From the NCBI GenBank assembly GCA_002449265.1, contig DKCV01000022.1, positions 1 to 64,000 of the forward strand: DNA of 64,000 nucleotides, in the 5' to 3' direction. This document shows positions 25,518 to 34,867 of this stretch, piece by piece. The notes below the pieces were generated by a model that worked only from the letters and a program-made list of their open reading frames with translations, was not told where the DNA came from and made no database searches. The DNA is from Caryophanales bacterium UBA6865. GTDB taxonomy: Bacteria > Bacillota_I > Bacilli_A > RFN20 > CAG-826. Within the stretch, counting starts at the first letter, position 1. Each line of letters starts with the position of its first letter. Made by a program: the position numbers and the translations under genes.

Positions 25518-28292
25518 TTATAAATCGTCTTTGCCAGAAGAAATATCATCTTCGCTAGACGCATCTTCATCGATTTCATCAACGTCATCTGGAGTTACAA
25601 CTTTTTCTTTTGTCGTAGCGGATTCTTCGCTTTCCTTGACTAAAGCGGGATTAATTTCATCATCGATAGTATCAACTACTTCTTCTAAAGATTCATCCGC
25701 GTGAGGCAAAATGGCAATAGAAGCGACATATTGACCTTTTTCAAGAGAGATAATCTTGACGCCTTGGGTATTTCTACCCGCGACTTTAATTTGGTCGATT
25801 GGCATACGGATGACGATGCCTTTGTTAGTGACAACCATCAAATCCTCATCGCCACGCACCGCTTTCATCGCATAGAGTTCGCCACCTTTATCGGTGACTT
25901 TAAGTGAGATGACGCCTTTTGCGCCTCTAGAAGTAAGGCGATATCCATCATAATGACGAATGGTTCCATCTTCTTGAGGAATATCGGTGTCTTTTGCATA
26001 ACTAATCTTTCCTTGACCTTGTTTAGAAAGAACAAGAATGCGGTCGCCTTCTAAAGAACTAGTGATACCAACAAGGTGCGATCCATCGTCTAAATTCATT
26101 CCTCTTACGCCAGATGCATCACGCCCCATCGCACGAACTTCGTCTTCATTAAAGGAACAAACTTTGCCGTTATTGGAGGCTAAAGAGATAATGGAGTGGC
26201 CATCAGTGCGCTTTACGTCAAGTAGCATATCGCCATCCTTGAGTCCGAGGGCGCGTTTGCCATTGCTATGGATGGATTCGAAGAGTTTTAAAGAAACTCT
26301 CTTTACAACGCCATTCACCGTGCAGAAGAAGAGGTAATTATCTTCTGGATAGTCGTCGCAAGGAACGATAGCAACGATTTTTTCTTCTTGATCAAGATTC
26401 AATAAATTGATGGCAGGGATGCCTTTTCCGTCTCTTGCGGCATCTGGGATTTGATACCCACGTAAACGATAAACCGTGCCATAGCTAGAGAAGAATAAGA
26501 TATCAGTATGGGTATGGGCATAAACCATTAAAGCAACATGGTCATTGCTGCCGGTTGTGATGCCTTTAACACCGCGTCCCCCACGATTTTGGGTGCGGAA
26601 TGTATCTTCACTCATCCTCTTGATATAGCCGTTTTTGGTAAGAAGAACGACGATGTTTTCTTTTGGAAGGAGGTCTTCGTTATCGATGTTAGCAGCTTCA
26701 TCACTAATATCGGTAAGGCGCTTATCGCCAAAGCGATTCTTGATGTCTTCAAGTTCTTTGATGAGCAAGTCGATGATATTATCTCGGCTAGAAAGCAAAC
26801 GATTGTATTCAGCAATATTCGCCGTTAATTGGGCATGTTCAGCTTGAAGCTTATCTTGCTCCATGCCTTGGAGTTTGCGAAGCGTCATCGCCAAAATCGC
26901 CTGCGTTTGGTCATCGGTGAAACCAAATCTTTCGCTCAAACGTTTAGAAGATTCGTCATCTGTTTTCGAATCACGGATGATATGGATGACTTCATCAATA
27001 TTATCGTGAGCCAAAATAAGACCAGTAACGATATGATCACGGGCACTATCACGGGTAAGGCGATATTTGGTGCGTCGCGTTAAAACCGAGACTTGGAAAT
27101 CAACGTAATTGTTTAATAAATCGGTGATTGGGAGGATTTTTGGGGCACCATCCACAAGGCAAAGATTGATAATACCGAAATTGATTTGAAGTTGGGTGTG
27201 TTTTAAAAGGTTATTGGCAATAACTTCTGGAACGCAGTCTCTACGGACTTCGATAACGATGCGGATACCCTCTTTATTGGATTCATCGCGGATATCGGTG
27301 ATACCATCAAGAACCTTGTCGCGAACGAGCCCCGCCATCGCGGTGATCATCGCACTCTTATTCACTTGGTAAGGGATTTCCGTAACAATAATGCGGGATT
27401 TGCCGTTATCTTGTTCTTCGATGTGATATTTACTACGAATCGTAACGGTACCGGTTCCGGTTTCGTAAGCTTCCAAAATTCCTTGGCGGCCTAAAATCGT
27501 TCCACCGGTTGGGAAATCAGGTCCGTGGAGATAATTTTGCATAATCTCAAGTGGGGTAAGACCTGGATTTTTCGCGATTGCAACAACCGCATTAATCGCT
27601 TCCGTGAGGTTATGAGGGGCCATATTGGTGGCCATACCAACGGCGATGCCTTCAGAACCATTGACAATAAGGTTCGGGAAACGGGATGGAAGAACGGAAG
27701 GTTCTTTTTCTGTGCCATCGTAGTTATCGACGAAATCAACGGTGTTTTCATTGATATCCCGTACCATTTCGACAGAAAGGCGGTTCATTCTCGCTTCGGT
27801 ATAACGCATCGCAGCCGCTTCATCGCCATCGATATCACCGAAGTTACCGTGCCCATCAACAAGGGTATAGCGCATTGAGAAAGGCTGAGCCATACGAACG
27901 AGGGTGCCGTATAAAGCCGAATCGCCATGCGGGTGATATTTACCCATGACGTCTCCGACGATACGAGCGCTCTTTTTGTAAGGCTTGCCAGGCTGCATGC
28001 CCGCTTCATCCATTCCGTAAATAATACGGCGCTGAACTGGTTTTAAGCCATCGCGGACATCAGGAATTGCACGCGAGACGATAACCGACATTGAGTAGCT
28101 AAGGAAGGCAGTTTCTACTTCGCTAGTGACCTCGCGGTCAACAAGTCCTGGCACAATGCCAGCGGTTGCGGAAGTGTCAATTTTGTCGTGGTAACGATTA
28201 TCGACGGAAGCCATAATGGCTGCATCGCTATCATTGGTATTAGAGGGGGATTCTTCCTTAACCTCTTCGTTTTTCTTTTCTTCGTTGTCCAT
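25518..28292 (-). CDS. gyrA: DNA gyrase subunit A
   Basis: A 924-residue GyrA with the breakage-reunion domain and the six-bladed C-terminal DNA-wrapping domain. The catalytic tyrosine is Tyr164 in AAAMRYTEAR. The quinolone-resistance region reads HPHGDSALYGTLVRMAQ, with Ser125 at the position of E. coli Ser83 and Gly129 at the position of Asp87. A GyrA-box-like QNRGGRGVKGI is at the start of the C-terminal domain, supporting gyrase over topoisomerase IV. The product has an extra 45-residue acidic N-terminus and a 55-residue acidic tail. GGAGG precedes the ATG. It follows gyrB by 18 bp in the same operon. Confidence 0.96.
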   Translation of the reverse strand: MDNEEKKNEEVKEESPSNTNDSDAAIMASVDNRYHDKIDTSATAGIVPGLVDREVTSEVETAFLSYSMSVIVSRAIPDVRDGLKPVQRRIIYGMDEAGMQPGKPYKKSARIVGDVMGKYHPHGDSALYGTLVRMAQPFSMRYTLVDGHGNFGDIDGDEAAAMRYTEARMNRLSVEMVRDINENTVDFVDNYDGTEKEPSVLPSRFPNLIVNGSEGIAVGMATNMAPHNLTEAINAVVAIAKNPGLTPLEIMQNYLHGPDFPTGGTILGRQGILEAYETGTGTVTIRSKYHIEEQDNGKSRIIVTEIPYQVNKSAMITAMAGLVRDKVLDGITDIRDESNKEGIRIVIEVRRDCVPEVIANNLLKHTQLQINFGIINLCLVDGAPKILPITDLLNNYVDFQVSVLTRRTKYRLTRDSARDHIVTGLILAHDNIDEVIHIIRDSKTDDESSKRLSERFGFTDDQTQAILAMTLRKLQGMEQDKLQAEHAQLTANIAEYNRLLSSRDNIIDLLIKELEDIKNRFGDKRLTDISDEAANIDNEDLLPKENIVVLLTKNGYIKRMSEDTFRTQNRGGRGVKGITTGSNDHVALMVYAHTHTDILFFSSYGTVYRLRGYQIPDAARDGKGIPAINLLNLDQEEKIVAIVPCDDYPEDNYLFFCTVNGVVKRVSLKLFESIHSNGKRALGLKDGDMLLDVKRTDGHSIISLASNNGKVCSFNEDEVRAMGRDASGVRGMNLDDGSHLVGITSSLEGDRILVLSKQGQGKISYAKDTDIPQEDGTIRHYDGYRLTSRGAKGVISLKVTDKGGELYAMKAVRGDEDLMVVTNKGIVIRMPIDQIKVAGRNTQGVKIISLEKGQYVASIAILPHADESLEEVVDTIDDEINPALVKESEESATTKEKVVTPDDVDEIDEDASSEDDISSGKDDL

Positions 28293-28310
28293 TTTTTCGC
28301 CTCCTAAAGA

Positions 28311-30389
28311 TTAAATATCAAGGTTTTGCACGAATTTTGCATTTTTCTCAATGAACGCTTTACGCGGCATAACGTCATCGCCCATGAGTTCAGAGAATGC
28401 TCTTTCGGCGTTAGCGGCATCATCGACTGTGATACGAATCATCTTGCGAACTTTTGGATCCATTGTGGTTTCCCAAAGTTGCTCCGCATCCATTTCACCA
28501 AGTCCTTTATAACGTTGGAATGGATAACCGGATTTGAGTTGAAGTTGCTTTTTAAGCACTTCGAGTTGTTCATCGTTATAGGCGTAATAGGCTTGTCCTT
28601 TGTAATCGATTTTATAAAGTGGAGGTTGCGCGATATAAATATAGCCCCCATCGATTAGAGGACGCATAAAGCGATAGAAGAAAGTAAGCAAAAGGATACG
28701 GATGTGATCGCCATCGACATCAGCATCGGTCATGATAACGATTTTATGATAACGAATCTTGCTAATATCGAAATTCTCGCGAATTCCGCCGCCGATTGCG
28801 GTAATCATATTTCCGATTTCCGCGTTTTTGAAAATTCGCTCTTCACGCGCTTTTTCAACATTAAGAATTTTACCTCTTAGCGGAAGGATGGCTTGCGTTT
28901 CACGGTCACGGCCGTTTTTGGCGCTGCCGCCTGCGGAATTACCCTCGACGATATAAAGCTCGCAAAGTGTAGGGTCTTTGCTTGAGCAATCAGCGAGTTT
29001 TCCAGGGAGAGTAGTGATATCGAGCGGGGATTTGCGGGTTTTTTCACGCGCAACTTGCGCTGCCATACGGGAACGAGAAGCGATGCGAACTTTCTCCATA
29101 ATGAGCTTAGCCTGTTCTGGATGCTCAAGGAGATATTCTTTTAATTGCTGACCAACAATCGTAGAAACAATCTTACGAACTTCGCTATTGCCTAATTTCG
29201 TTTTGGTTTGCCCTTCGTATTGTGGGTTAGGATGTTTTACCGAAATTACGCATGTTAAGCCCTCGCGGCAATCGTCTGTAGTGAAATTTGGATCTTTTTC
29301 ATCAAGAAACTTGAATTGACGGGCGTAATCATTAATCGTGCGGTTTAGGGCGAGATTAAAGCCTTCAACATGCGTTCCGCCTTCTTTTGTGGAGATGTTG
29401 TTGCAGAAGGAATAAACGCCGTCATTGCTATAGCTATCTGCCCATTGCATAGCGATTTCGGCATAAATTCTTTCTTTGTTACCATCATTGAAGGTAACTT
29501 CTTCTGCGCCTTGGCAATAGATAACTTCGTTATTGATCGGAAGTTTGGCGCTATTGATGAAAGCAACGTATTCTTTGATGCCGCCGCCATAAAGGAAAAC
29601 TTCGCTCACAGGGGTTTCGCCACGGTTATCGGTCAAAGTGATTTTGACGCCGCCATTAAGGAAAGCCATCTGGCGAAGATGGTTCTTGATAGTTTCGTAA
29701 TTATAATGCGTTGTCTCGGTGAAAATGGTTGGGTCAGGTAAGAAAGTGACGCTTGTGCCGTGTTCTTCTTCGGAACAGGTTCCGATTTTGGTTAAACGAT
29801 CTTTGATGTGTCCGCCGTCTTCGAAACGGACTTTGTAGATGCCGCCGTTTTTATGAACAACGACTTCGCACCAACTAGAAAGAGCGTTAACAACCGAGGC
29901 ACCAACGCCGTGTAAACCGCCAGAGACTTTATAGCCACCGCCTTCACCGAATTTTCCGCCCGCGTGAAGAATGGTATAAGCAGTTTCAACGCCGGATAAT
30001 CCGGATTTTTTAACGATATCGACAGGAATGCCGCGGCCGTTATCGGTCACGGTAACGCTATCGCCTTTATTGATGGTTACTTCAATGTGAGTGCAATACC
30101 CAGCAAGAGCTTCGTCGATTGAGTTATCAACGATTTCCCAAACAAGGTGATGGAGACCAGCTCCGGCAGTCGTACCGATGTACATGCCTGGGCGTTTTCT
30201 AACGGCCTCTAGCCCCTCAAGGACCTGAATGTTATCCGCGGTGTAGCTTGCATCCGCTTTCTCTAGGCCTTTCTCGTCTTTGACGTCGAGAGCGGTATAG
30301 GTGTTCTTTTCCTCTTCCTCGAGAGAGGCTTTGCTGATGCCGGCGTCTTTCGCCGCTTCATCGAACGTATCTTTTTCTTCATTCGCCAT
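28311..30389 (-). CDS. gyrB: DNA gyrase subunit B
   Basis: A 692-residue GyrB. The GHKL ATPase domain shows EIVDNSIDEALAGYC, VTDNGRGIPVDI and GGLHGVGASVVNALS. The Toprim domain has the catalytic Glu in EGNSAGGSAKNGRDR and the metal-binding DADVDGDHIR. The C-terminal segment ends with RYKGLGEMDAEQLWETTMDP, which contacts GyrA. About 50 residues of charged sequence precede the usual start (IQVLEGLEAVRKRPGMYIG begins near residue 53), so this copy is longer than the usual 635-650. It overlaps recF by 11 bp and is 18 bp from gyrA. Confidence 0.97.
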   Translation of the reverse strand: MANEEKDTFDEAAKDAGISKASLEEEEKNTYTALDVKDEKGLEKADASYTADNIQVLEGLEAVRKRPGMYIGTTAGAGLHHLVWEIVDNSIDEALAGYCTHIEVTINKGDSVTVTDNGRGIPVDIVKKSGLSGVETAYTILHAGGKFGEGGGYKVSGGLHGVGASVVNALSSWCEVVVHKNGGIYKVRFEDGGHIKDRLTKIGTCSEEEHGTSVTFLPDPTIFTETTHYNYETIKNHLRQMAFLNGGVKITLTDNRGETPVSEVFLYGGGIKEYVAFINSAKLPINNEVIYCQGAEEVTFNDGNKERIYAEIAMQWADSYSNDGVYSFCNNISTKEGGTHVEGFNLALNRTINDYARQFKFLDEKDPNFTTDDCREGLTCVISVKHPNPQYEGQTKTKLGNSEVRKIVSTIVGQQLKEYLLEHPEQAKLIMEKVRIASRSRMAAQVAREKTRKSPLDITTLPGKLADCSSKDPTLCELYIVEGNSAGGSAKNGRDRETQAILPLRGKILNVEKAREERIFKNAEIGNMITAIGGGIRENFDISKIRYHKIVIMTDADVDGDHIRILLLTFFYRFMRPLIDGGYIYIAQPPLYKIDYKGQAYYAYNDEQLEVLKKQLQLKSGYPFQRYKGLGEMDAEQLWETTMDPKVRKMIRITVDDAANAERAFSELMGDDVMPRKAFIEKNAKFVQNLDI

Positions 30390-31464
30390 ATTCGTTGTTC
30401 CTCCTATAGGCTTTATGATCGGTAACCTCGATATAGGAGGCTCCGGGAATATTGAGTTTTGTCGCTGTCACGAAGGTTTGATTCAGCGTAAGTAGTAATG
30501 TTGAGAGATTCCTTGCGTGAGTTGAGTCGAGTTCGCTATAAATGTCATCTAAGACAGCGATTGGCTTTTTGTTCGGCTCAGAGATTAGGAAGTAGGGGCA
30601 AAGCTTTAAGGCAATAGCGGCCAAGCGGTTCTCACCTTGCGAGCCATAAACGCCAATGTCTTTGTTATCGAGATAGCATATAAAGTCTTCTCGATGCACC
30701 CCCAAGGATGTGCTTTTGTGGATGAGGTCGCTTTCTAGGCTCTTCTTGTAGGCTTTTTTCCCTTCTTCGATAAAGTTATCGTTCATTTCCAAGAAAGGGC
30801 GATACGCCACCTTCACGGCGCGAGGAGAGCCAAATAAGCGACTCGCTAAGGGTGAAAGATGCTCGTTTAAGGATTTAACGTAGGCTAGTCGCTTCTCGAT
30901 AATCGGCTTTTCTATTTCTAGAAGTCTCTCTACAAGGACATCCAAATAATCGAAGTCACGCTTTTCCGCTTTTAAGGAAGCGTTCCGCTCGGCAAGCAAA
31001 TGGCGATATGTCCCGATTAAAGAAAGGTAGGTGGGATCGATTTTCGCAATGCTTGTGTCTAGAAAACTTCTACGATTTCCGGGAGAGCCAATGAATAGTC
31101 CCGTATCAGCGGGAGAGAAGAGTAAGACGTTAATGAGCGAAGAGAGTTCGCTCAGTTTACGAAGCGGCTTTTCATTAAGCAGGATTCGTTTTCCATCTTT
31201 TGATAGATGAATTTCGATTACCCGTCGCAATTCTCCTTCGTTCACATAAGCGCGAATAAGAGAATTTGGTGTCCCAACCCGTAACAAATGCGTATCATCA
31301 TCTGTTCTCCAGCTATGAGCGAAAGACAAATAATGAATCGCTTCGGCAATATTGGTTTTTCCTTCTCCGTTTTTCCCCTCAATGACGGTTAACCCTTTAT
31401 CGAAGGAGAGGTCTAAAGAAGAATAAGAGCGCCAATCGCGAAGCTCGATGCGAGTTAGAATCAT
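30379..31464 (-). CDS. recF: RecF recombination/repair ATPase
   Basis: A 361-residue SMC-like ABC ATPase that helps load RecA at gaps with RecO and RecR. The Walker A motif GKNGEGKTN is at residues 30-38, preceded by FDKGLTVIE; the signature region is YGSQGENRLAAIAL and Walker B is IAVLDDIYSELD. The N-terminal RIELRDWRSYSSLDL is typical. It overlaps yaaA by 4 bp upstream and gyrB by 11 bp downstream, the conserved dnaA-proximal arrangement. Confidence 0.96.
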   Translation of the reverse strand: MILTRIELRDWRSYSSLDLSFDKGLTVIEGKNGEGKTNIAEAIHYLSFAHSWRTDDDTHLLRVGTPNSLIRAYVNEGELRRVIEIHLSKDGKRILLNEKPLRKLSELSSLINVLLFSPADTGLFIGSPGNRRSFLDTSIAKIDPTYLSLIGTYRHLLAERNASLKAEKRDFDYLDVLVERLLEIEKPIIEKRLAYVKSLNEHLSPLASRLFGSPRAVKVAYRPFLEMNDNFIEEGKKAYKKSLESDLIHKSTSLGVHREDFICYLDNKDIGVYGSQGENRLAAIALKLCPYFLISEPNKKPIAVLDDIYSELDSTHARNLSTLLLTLNQTFVTATKLNIPGASYIEVTDHKAYRRNNEYGE

Positions 31465-31703
31465 TTACGTTCAATGAGGAAGACCCCTTCATCTAGGGTG
31501 ACTTTGTCCCCGGGCCGAAGTTTTCTTCCGCGTCGATTGTCCGCCTCTTCGTTAACAAGAACCTTGTGGGTCAAAAGATAAGTTTTCGCCATCCCTCCTT
31601 CATTAACGATATGGACGAACTTAAGAAGTTGCCCCAAAGTGATGTAGTCGCCGAAAATGGCAACTACTTGATTTTCTTGATTGTTTTTATCGTTTTTACC
31701 CAT
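31461..31703 (-). CDS. yaaA: S4-domain protein YaaA (RecF-linked)
   Basis: An 80-residue protein with an S4 RNA-binding domain, of the small YaaA group found between dnaN and recF in Firmicutes. The S4 core reads YITLGQLLKFVHIVNEGG, then VLVNEEADNRRGRKLRPGDKV, where the N-x-E-x-x-x-R-R-G-x-K-L pattern is diagnostic. Function is unproven; a role in ribosome assembly or RNA binding is inferred from the domain. It overlaps recF by 4 bp. Tandem terminator-like hairpins stand just before its start codon. Confidence 0.93.
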   Translation of the reverse strand: MGKNDKNNQENQVVAIFGDYITLGQLLKFVHIVNEGGMAKTYLLTHKVLVNEEADNRRGRKLRPGDKVTLDEGVFLIERK

Positions 31704-31710
31704 GGAAAAA

Positions 31711-31756
31711 TTTTACTACTTTGTAGTAAAAAAAGGAATGACTTTCATCACTCCTT
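31711..31756 (-). terminator. Tandem terminator-like hairpins between dnaN and yaaA
   Basis: On the minus strand the first hairpin has arms AAGGAGTGA/TCATTCCTT (31756-31733) with a 6-nt loop and a run of seven T. The second follows at once with perfect 9-bp arms TTTTACTAC/GTAGTAAAA (31731-31711), a 3-nt loop and five more T. The yaaA ATG is 8 bp further on, leaving no room for a promoter. Confidence 0.7.
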
Positions 31757-31784
31757 CTTCTAGTTTTTGTTTTCGTTTTTTGCC

Positions 31785-32903
31785 TTATCTAGTCCTCATG
31801 GGCGTGATGAGTTCCACAACGGAGTCATCTTTGGGATTTTTAATGACAAACGGTTTCATTTCGCCAATAAAGGAGAGCTGAACGTCTTCGCATCCGAGCG
31901 CTTTTACCGCATCGGAAACAAAGACGGCATTGAAGGCAATTTCCAAAGAATCTCCTTCATAGGAGTAAGTGCTGAGTTTTTCTTCACCATATCCTGTTTG
32001 TTGATTCGCGGTGGAAACAGAAACCGTTTCTTCGTTCATGGATAATTTCACTACAGGGACGACGTTTTGCGAAAGAATGCTAACGCGGTCAATCGCAGAA
32101 AGGAGTTGTTGGGAATTCACTTCTAAGTAGTAGTTAAAACTTGTTGGAATGATGGAATTCGAAACAGGATAGTTCTCTCCGATTAAGCGACTAGAAACGA
32201 TTGTATTGTTGAAACTAAAAGTGATTTTTTCGTTGGTCGCAGAAATTTCAACACTACTAGTTGGATCAAGGAGTTTTGTAACATCCACCAAGGTTTTTGC
32301 CGGGATATTGGAGCTGAAATGTAGTTCAGGGTCGACTTCAACGAATTTACGAGACAAGCGGGCGCTATCCGTCGCGGTGGCAATTAATTTCCCGTTTTCC
32401 GCCCGAAGATTGATTGCGGTAAGGATTGGGCGGGTTTCTTTCGTTAAAGCGGCGAAAGAGGTTTGATCGACGAGCTGAATCAAATCGGAGCAAGGAATAG
32501 AGAACGGTGTCGCGACTTGCTCAAAGGAAATATTCGGATATTCGTCCCCGTTCATGCAAACAAGATTTGCGGATAATTTCCCAACGGTAATTCTCGCAGT
32601 ATTATCGATTACTTCTAAAGAGAGTTCATCGCCCTCGCCTTTGCGGGTGAATTCCACAAGGGTGTAGGCATTCACCAATACTGTACCAGGGATTAAATCC
32701 CTAAGAACTTCTTTGTCGCCCTTCATTACGGGGATAAGGGTCCAAATGGCGATATCGCTGTTGGAACTTGTGATTTCTAATCCTTTATTGGTAATTTCGA
32801 GTTTGAAACATAAAAGGGCAGGGTTGGTTGATTTGCTACCAATCGCTCTACTGGCTATGGTGAGCCCTCTTAAGAATTCGTTTCTATTAATCGTGAAGCG
32901 CAT
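31785..32903 (-). CDS. dnaN: DNA polymerase III beta subunit (sliding clamp)
   Basis: A 372-residue clamp, which forms a dimeric ring around DNA and tethers the replicative polymerase. Typical segments are MRFTINRNEFLRGLTIASRAI at the N-terminus, TNPALLCFKLEITNKGLEI, RPILTAINLRAENGKLIATATDSARLS in the second domain, and the C-terminal PFVIKN-x-x-D-x-x-VVELITPMRT, which lines the partner-binding pocket. It lies 158 bp after dnaA in the same direction with a GGAGG-type ribosome site, and is followed by terminator-like hairpins. Confidence 0.97.
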   Translation of the reverse strand: MRFTINRNEFLRGLTIASRAIGSKSTNPALLCFKLEITNKGLEITSSNSDIAIWTLIPVMKGDKEVLRDLIPGTVLVNAYTLVEFTRKGEGDELSLEVIDNTARITVGKLSANLVCMNGDEYPNISFEQVATPFSIPCSDLIQLVDQTSFAALTKETRPILTAINLRAENGKLIATATDSARLSRKFVEVDPELHFSSNIPAKTLVDVTKLLDPTSSVEISATNEKITFSFNNTIVSSRLIGENYPVSNSIIPTSFNYYLEVNSQQLLSAIDRVSILSQNVVPVVKLSMNEETVSVSTANQQTGYGEEKLSTYSYEGDSLEIAFNAVFVSDAVKALGCEDVQLSFIGEMKPFVIKNPKDDSVVELITPMRTR

Positions 32904-32963
32904 GCGTCTCCTCCTTAATTTTTTATTATTTTTTTATTAAAGGTATTAATAATAATAAGCGGA

Positions 32964-32980
32964 TGTGGATTTGTGGAAAA
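32964..32980 (-). other. DnaA-box pair in the dnaA-dnaN spacer
   Basis: Two adjacent boxes on the plus strand, TGTGGATTT (32964-32972) and TGTGGAAAA (32972-32980), overlapping by one base. Consensus is TGTGGATAA. This resembles the second DnaA-box cluster found after dnaA in bipartite Firmicute origins. Confidence 0.55.
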
Positions 32981-33061
32981 CTCGGTACTTTCCTCGATGT
33001 TTTCCTTCGCTAGGATATCTTAGCACAAGTGGAATTCATCTAATAGTATTAGATGTTATCG

Positions 33062-34417
33062 CTATTTTAGCCTCTCTTCGATATCGCTAATGGCGCCAGT
33101 TAAACTTTGGTCGGTTTTCAACATTTTTCCCACTTTTGTAATCGCACTCATCACAGTCGCGTGGTCTTTGCCCCCGAATGCTTCCCCGATTTTGACATAT
33201 TGAGCGTCTAATAAGGTTCGACATAGATACATTGCGATATGTCTAGCTAGAGCGATTTGGTTTGTTCGAATTTTCCCAGTTAATTGAGCGGGCGATAAGT
33301 TGTAATAATCCGCGACAACATCGATGATTTTGGCAATCGATAAACTTGCTTCGTCGCTTTTCACATCGATGAGCCCTCTTACCGAATCCATCGCAAGTTC
33401 GATGGTGATGTGTTGAGAGGGGCGAACGTTCACGACGTAGAAGATAAGTCGATTTAAAGCGCCTTCAAGTTCACGAATATTTGTGGAAAACTTCGATGCA
33501 AAGTAAGAAATCACTTCCGGATCAAATTGGTTCACATCCAAACCGTTCGCTTCAATTCTCATGCGCAAAACCGCTTCGCAGGTGTCCTTATCTGGTGGAT
33601 TGATGGATAAGGGGAGGCCTTGAGTGAAACGGCTCTTTAGCCGTTCGTCTAGACCTTCAAGTTTAGAAGGATGCTGATCGCTAGTGATGACGATTTGCTT
33701 GTTCATCTGGTAAAGGGTTTGGAAAATGCTGAAGAACATTTCCTCGGTTTTCCTTTTTCCGACCAGCATTTGGATATCATCAACAAGAAGCACATCGACG
33801 GAATTCTTGAAGAACGTCTTTAAATTCTCGTCGCCATGATTTCCCTTGACGTAATTAACGTATTCCTCGAAGAAATCTTGTGTCGTCACATAAAGAACGC
33901 GTTTAAAAGGGGAAGCCTCCTTTATGGCGTTTCCTATCGCGTGGAGAAGGTGAGTTTTGCCTAATCCGCTATTGCTATAAATTAATAAAGGATTGTAGAG
34001 TTCACCGGGGTTTTTGCTAATCATCAAAGAGGCTTGGTAAGCTTCGCGGTTACTTTGACCAACGACGAAATTTTTGAAGGTATAAGAAGGATTTAGTTTG
34101 CTAGAAGAGAAAAAACTTGGCTTGTCTTCGATTGCTTTTTCCTCAACTTCTGGTTGAGACACGAAATGAACTTCGTAGTTACTTTCCGTAACCCTTCTTA
34201 CAACGGAATTGACCTTTTCTTTGAAGGTTGTGTTGAGCAATTGAGTGGCAACATCGGAATTGGCGACAACAATGAATTTGGTCCCATCCATCTTAGAGAT
34301 ATAGGTGTCTTTGAAGAAGTTATCGAACACCTCGCTGTTTTCTTTTCCCATCTCTTCACGAATCTGATCGAGGATTCGGGACCATAAAGCGGCAATTTCA
34401 CTGATTGTTTTTTCCAT
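33062..34417 (-). CDS. dnaA: Chromosomal replication initiator DnaA
   Basis: A 451-residue DnaA. Domain I is at residues 1-80 and a short linker follows. The AAA+ domain has a P-loop SNSGLGKTHL (the usual first Gly is Ser), Walker B VLLVDDIQ and sensor RLKSRFTQGL. C-terminal domain IV has the DnaA-box-binding signature GGKDHATVMSAI. It binds the boxes in the adjacent oriC to start replication. The start lies beside the box cluster at 34483-34693, and there is no strong ribosome site, so expression may be limited and autoregulated. Confidence 0.98.
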   Translation of the reverse strand: MEKTISEIAALWSRILDQIREEMGKENSEVFDNFFKDTYISKMDGTKFIVVANSDVATQLLNTTFKEKVNSVVRRVTESNYEVHFVSQPEVEEKAIEDKPSFFSSSKLNPSYTFKNFVVGQSNREAYQASLMISKNPGELYNPLLIYSNSGLGKTHLLHAIGNAIKEASPFKRVLYVTTQDFFEEYVNYVKGNHGDENLKTFFKNSVDVLLVDDIQMLVGKRKTEEMFFSIFQTLYQMNKQIVITSDQHPSKLEGLDERLKSRFTQGLPLSINPPDKDTCEAVLRMRIEANGLDVNQFDPEVISYFASKFSTNIRELEGALNRLIFYVVNVRPSQHITIELAMDSVRGLIDVKSDEASLSIAKIIDVVADYYNLSPAQLTGKIRTNQIALARHIAMYLCRTLLDAQYVKIGEAFGGKDHATVMSAITKVGKMLKTDQSLTGAISDIEERLK

Positions 34418-34802
34418 AATTCGACCGCGAAAAATTTAGCACATTCCCCAGGGAAAAACACGAAAAAAGAAAAGAAATTATTTTTTCCACATTTTAAAAG
34501 AAAATAACCCTTGATTTTATGGGGTAAAAGCGGTTTTCCACCTTTCCACAATGTGGAAAACTTGTGGATAACTTTGCTAAAATTTGCAAATGTGGAAAAC
34601 TACAAATTGTAAGGGTTTTCATCACATTTACCTTTTTGAAATTAATATAGAAAACATCGAATTAATATTATGTTATAAACAAAATGTGGAAAAAATATCA
34701 ACAACACTTTTTGAGGAAAAAGATGTGCTTGATTTGTCTATTTTTTACGCGCGCGTATTATCTATTATATATAGCGATTAGCGTTCTTTCGCCTGTTTTT
34801 CA
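34418..34802. other. oriC: Replication origin oriC (DnaA-box cluster and AT-rich region)
   Basis: The spacer between dnaA and rpmH carries many boxes. On the plus strand are TGTGGATAA (34563-34571, perfect) and TGTGGAAAA at 34552-34560, 34591-34599 and 34685-34693. On the minus strand are TTTTCCACA (34483-34491), TTTTCCACC (34534-34542) and CTTTCCACA (34542-34550). The facing boxes at 34542-34560 form an inverted pair. The adjoining AT-rich stretch (about 34620-34720, with ATTAATATAG and ATTAATATTATG) is a candidate unwinding element. Transcription diverges from here on both sides. Confidence 0.9.
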
Positions 34803-34831
34803 TTGCTTAGGATAGTCGAAATACCTATAAT
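34803..34831 (+). promoter_or_regulatory. rpmH operon promoter
   Basis: TTGCTT (34803-34808), 17-bp spacer, consensus TATAAT (34826-34831), 36 bp before the rpmH ATG. A second candidate lies upstream: TTGTCT (34734-34739), 16-bp spacer, TATTAT (34756-34761). Confidence 0.75.
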
Positions 34832-34867
34832 CTATACCGCACGCACGTAAAACTCGGAGGAAAGTGT

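Noticed and set aside
34620..34720. A gene in the AT-rich part of oriC (short plus-strand frame near 34584)
   Set aside because: It lies within the DnaA-box cluster and unwinding region, has no ribosome site, and matches no family.
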